Assembly (NCBI GenBank): GCA_003134675.1
Contig: PLBZ01000087.1
Coordinates: forward strand, 1-7,160
Source of the DNA: Solirubrobacterales bacterium
GTDB lineage: Bacteria > Actinomycetota > Thermoleophilia > Solirubrobacterales > Solirubrobacteraceae
Length of the DNA: 7,160 nt
Direction of reading: 5' to 3'
Positions 5,475-7,160 of this stretch are shown here, in pieces; the stretch's first letter is position 1, and each line of letters begins with the position of its first letter. The notes below the pieces were generated by a model that was not told the origin of the DNA, did no database searches, and saw only the letters and a program-made list of their open reading frames with translations. The position numbers and the translations under genes are program-made.

Positions 5475-6569
5475 CTACGGCGAGAACTTGACGGTCAGCA
5501 CGTCTCCGTCGACCATCACGTAGTCGCGGCCCTCGATGCGTAGCGTGCCCAGGTCGCGAGCGCCCGCATAGCCACCAGCGTCTACCAGCTCGCGCCAGCC
5601 GATCACCTCTGCGCGCACGAAGCCCTTCTGGATGTCGGTGTGGATCTCGCCGCCGGCGTGCCAGGCGGTCAGGCCCTGGCGCAAGTGCCAGGACTGCGCG
5701 GGCTTGCCCTCACCGGCGGTAAAGAAGGCAATCAAGTGGAGCAGCGCGAACGCCTCGCGCACGACGCGCTCTAGGCTGGATTCGCTGGGTGGGTGGGCAA
5801 ACAATTCTTTGCGCATAGCGGCCGCGTCCTCGTCGTCGAGCTCCGCGAGCTCTGACTCGATCCGCGAGGAGACGGCCACGGCGCGTGCGCCTTGGGCAGC
5901 CGCATGCTCTGAGATCTCGGCGGGAATCTCCTCAGAACCCTCGTCGACGTTCGCTACGAACAGCACCGGCTTGACCGTCAGCGAGCCCAAATCGCGTGCG
6001 GCGTTCGGCGCCTCCTCTCCTACCGGCACGTCGCGGACCGGCCGGCCGGCCTGGAGCTCCTCGATGACGCGCCGCAGCCACGCCTCCTCGGCAATCGCCG
6101 TGCGGTCGCCCCCTTTTGCCTGTTTGGCCACCCGCTCCACCCGCCGCTCGGCCTGCTCGAGATCTGCCATCACGAGCTCCGTCTCGATCGTCTCGATGTC
6201 CGCCAGCGGGTCGACCCGCCCCTCGGGGTGCACCACCCCCTCATCCCGATGGGCGCGCACGACGTGCACGATCGCATCGGTCTCACGGATGTTCGCCAGA
6301 AATTTGTTGCCGAGACCCTCACCCTCGTGGGCACCCGCCACCAGTCCTGCGATGTCATGAAAATCGATCGTGTCCCACACGATCCCCGAGGCCCCGACCG
6401 TCTCTGCCACCTGCTCCAGGCGCTCGTCCCGCACCGGCACCACCGCGACGTTGGGCTCGATCGTCGTGAACGGGTAGTTGGCCGCCTCGGCCCCCGCTTT
6501 CGTGAGCGCGTTGAACAGCGAGGACTTGCCCGCGTTGGGCATCCCCACGATGCCGATCCTCGTGCTCAT
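5475..6569 (-). CDS. ychF: Redox-responsive ATPase YchF (Obg-family, ATP-preferring)
   Basis: The 364-aa product has the family's standard length. Motifs in order: P-loop GMPNAGKSS (9-17), NYPFTTIEPN (31-40, switch I region), DIAGLVAGAHEGEGLGNKFL (72-91, G3), a coiled helical insert (about 125-175), and NVDE (207-210), the altered G4 motif that makes YchF prefer ATP over GTP. A C-terminal TGS domain (about 279-362) contains FFTAGEGKPAQSWHLRQG, GEIHTDIQKGFVRAEV and DYVMVDGDVL. YchF associates with ribosomes and affects translation and oxidative-stress responses. I chose ATG 6569 because the protein then begins MSTRIGIVGMPN as in the family; the open frame runs upstream to 6881 but those 104 residues lie inside the phosphatase gene in another frame. 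The ATG overlaps the phosphatase TGA (ATGA), implying translational coupling. No unusual residues in the nucleotide site were seen. Confidence 0.96.
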   Translation of the reverse strand: MSTRIGIVGMPNAGKSSLFNALTKAGAEAANYPFTTIEPNVAVVPVRDERLEQVAETVGASGIVWDTIDFHDIAGLVAGAHEGEGLGNKFLANIRETDAIVHVVRAHRDEGVVHPEGRVDPLADIETIETELVMADLEQAERRVERVAKQAKGGDRTAIAEEAWLRRVIEELQAGRPVRDVPVGEEAPNAARDLGSLTVKPVLFVANVDEGSEEIPAEISEHAAAQGARAVAVSSRIESELAELDDEDAAAMRKELFAHPPSESSLERVVREAFALLHLIAFFTAGEGKPAQSWHLRQGLTAWHAGGEIHTDIQKGFVRAEVIGWRELVDAGGYAGARDLGTLRIEGRDYVMVDGDVLTVKFSP

Positions 6570-7081
6570 CCTTGCGCCGCCGCGGTGCCCAGCAACGCGC
6601 CGGCAAGAACGTCTGACGGATAGTGAACCCCGAGGTACAGACGCGAACCAGCCAGGCCCGCGGCCAACGCATACAGGGCGCCAGACGGCAGGCCCAACCG
6701 CGAATAGCAGCGCGCGCCGGCAAACGACGTCGCCGCGTGCGCGCTGGGAAAGCTCAGCCGCGTCGGCGTGCTCGTCAATGGCGGCAGGTCGGGGAGGCTC
6801 GGGCGCCGACGACGGACGGTGAGCTTGAGCGCCGTGTTCAGCGCGTATACCCCCGCAACCGTCCCCGTCGCCCGGCGCCATTGCGGCCGCTTGGCAGCGT
6901 CGAGCACGTACCCCGCCACGCCGATCGCGAGCCAGATCCCAGCATGCTCGCCCAGGCGGGAAAAGTCAGCCACCACACGCTCGGCCCGCGGTCCGTGCCC
7001 CCACGTGCGCGCCGCGCGGAGCAGCCGCTCGTCCAGCGACCGCGGGAGACTAGGCGCCGAAGCCGACGCGGGAATCCTCAT
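6566..7081 (-). CDS. PAP2-family membrane phosphatase
   Basis: The 171-aa protein carries all three PAP2 signatures. KLTVRRRRP (86-94) is KX6RP; FPSAHAAT (111-118) corresponds to PSGH with Ala for Gly; and SRLYLGVHYPSD (146-157) is SRX5HX3D. His115 and His153 are the expected nucleophile and general base/acid partners. Hydrophobic segments near 48-60, 71-85, 116-124 and 134-145 suggest an integral membrane protein. Likely substrates are lipid phosphates such as phosphatidic acid, undecaprenyl diphosphate or, in some actinobacteria, decaprenyl-phosphoryl-phosphoribose; the sequence does not decide. The chosen ATG at 7081 overlaps the end of the preceding gene by 32 bp; no later ATG lies before the conserved motifs. 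The first 25 or so residues are Pro/Ser/Arg-rich and presumably cytoplasmic. Its stop overlaps the ychF start. Confidence 0.9.
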   Translation of the reverse strand: MRIPASASAPSLPRSLDERLLRAARTWGHGPRAERVVADFSRLGEHAGIWLAIGVAGYVLDAAKRPQWRRATGTVAGVYALNTALKLTVRRRRPSLPDLPPLTSTPTRLSFPSAHAATSFAGARCYSRLGLPSGALYALAAGLAGSRLYLGVHYPSDVLAGALLGTAAAQG

Positions 7082-7160
7082 CCTCGGCGCGTATGTACAC
7101 GACCTGGCCCAGGTACAGCCGCACCGGGCCGTCCTCGCTCTCCAGCTCGTGCCAGCCGCC
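7050..7160 (-). CDS. C-terminal end of a small DUF3107-like protein (truncated by window edge)
   Basis: Thirty-six codons plus a TAG stop (7050-7052) are visible; the start lies beyond the right edge. The tail contains WHELESEDGPVRLYLGQV, then VVYIRAEDED, and ends RVGFGA. From memory of the family, small actinobacterial DUF3107 proteins end in a similar pattern: a strand with a Gly turn, then IAYVEIG, an acidic stretch and RRVGFG. Function of that family is unknown to me. The reading frame overlaps the phosphatase start by 32 bp, so the two are probably cotranscribed. The assignment rests on about 36 residues, while coding status is supported by the in-frame run to the edge and the tight overlap. 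Confidence 0.5.
   Translation of the reverse strand, partial: GGWHELESEDGPVRLYLGQVVYIRAEDEDSRVGFGA

Noticed and set aside
6570..6881. 104-residue N-terminal extension of YchF
   Set aside because: The extension lies inside the PAP2 gene in a different frame, is low-complexity, and YchF proteins begin right at the MSTRIGIVGMPN-type sequence.

Overview
This 7.16-kb window is GC-rich bacterial chromosome with strong G/C preference at third codon positions, several GTG starts and little intergenic space. An actinobacterium is most likely. The secreted SpoIID-type protein, the stand-alone 5'-3' exonuclease and a DUF3107-like tail suggest the Thermoleophilia/Solirubrobacterales, but that placement is inference. 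No rRNA, tRNA, CRISPR array or intact mobile element was seen.

Layout, left to right. (1) The N-terminal part of a membrane-anchored HD-GYP-type protein runs off the left edge on the minus strand (1-356). (2) A mostly non-coding stretch (357-685) holds several nested hairpins, possibly a structured leader for the HD-GYP gene. (3) A complete succinate-semialdehyde dehydrogenase-family gene lies on the minus strand (686-2158). (4) A short divergent intergenic region follows, then two plus-strand genes: a secreted SpoIID/LytB-domain protein (2319-3353) and a stand-alone 5'-3' exonuclease of the Pol I N-terminal/FEN type (3388-4287). (5) A minus-strand series is transcribed from the right edge leftward and meets the exonuclease gene tail to tail, with a 7-bp gap. 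In transcription order it is: tail of a small DUF3107-like protein, a PAP2-family phosphatase, the ATPase YchF, an HTH-fused MNT nucleotidyltransferase and an HEPN protein.

The most interesting part is the last pair. The nucleotidyltransferase carries GSX10DXD and the HEPN protein carries RX4HXY, the signatures of MntA/HepT toxin-antitoxin modules in which the antitoxin AMPylates the toxin tyrosine. The genes overlap by 4 bases (GTGA). The antitoxin has an extra N-terminal MerR-like HTH. Just upstream, four direct copies of a 9-bp box (minus strand YGGACRYAT) recur at exactly 21-bp intervals in an AT-rich patch, and the last copy overlaps the start codon. A -10 box (TATACT) sits where a leaderless transcript starting at the ATG would need it. 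I infer a self-regulated module in which one protein neutralises the toxin and represses its own promoter.

The first three genes of the right-hand series are linked by overlaps (32 and 4 bases), consistent with an operon. The toxin-antitoxin pair follows YchF after about 113 bp and appears to have its own promoter. The SpoIID-like protein has its GHGVGMSQ motif before, not after, the catalytic region, and the exonuclease lacks one usual metal-binding Asp and the Lys of the YKxxR motif.
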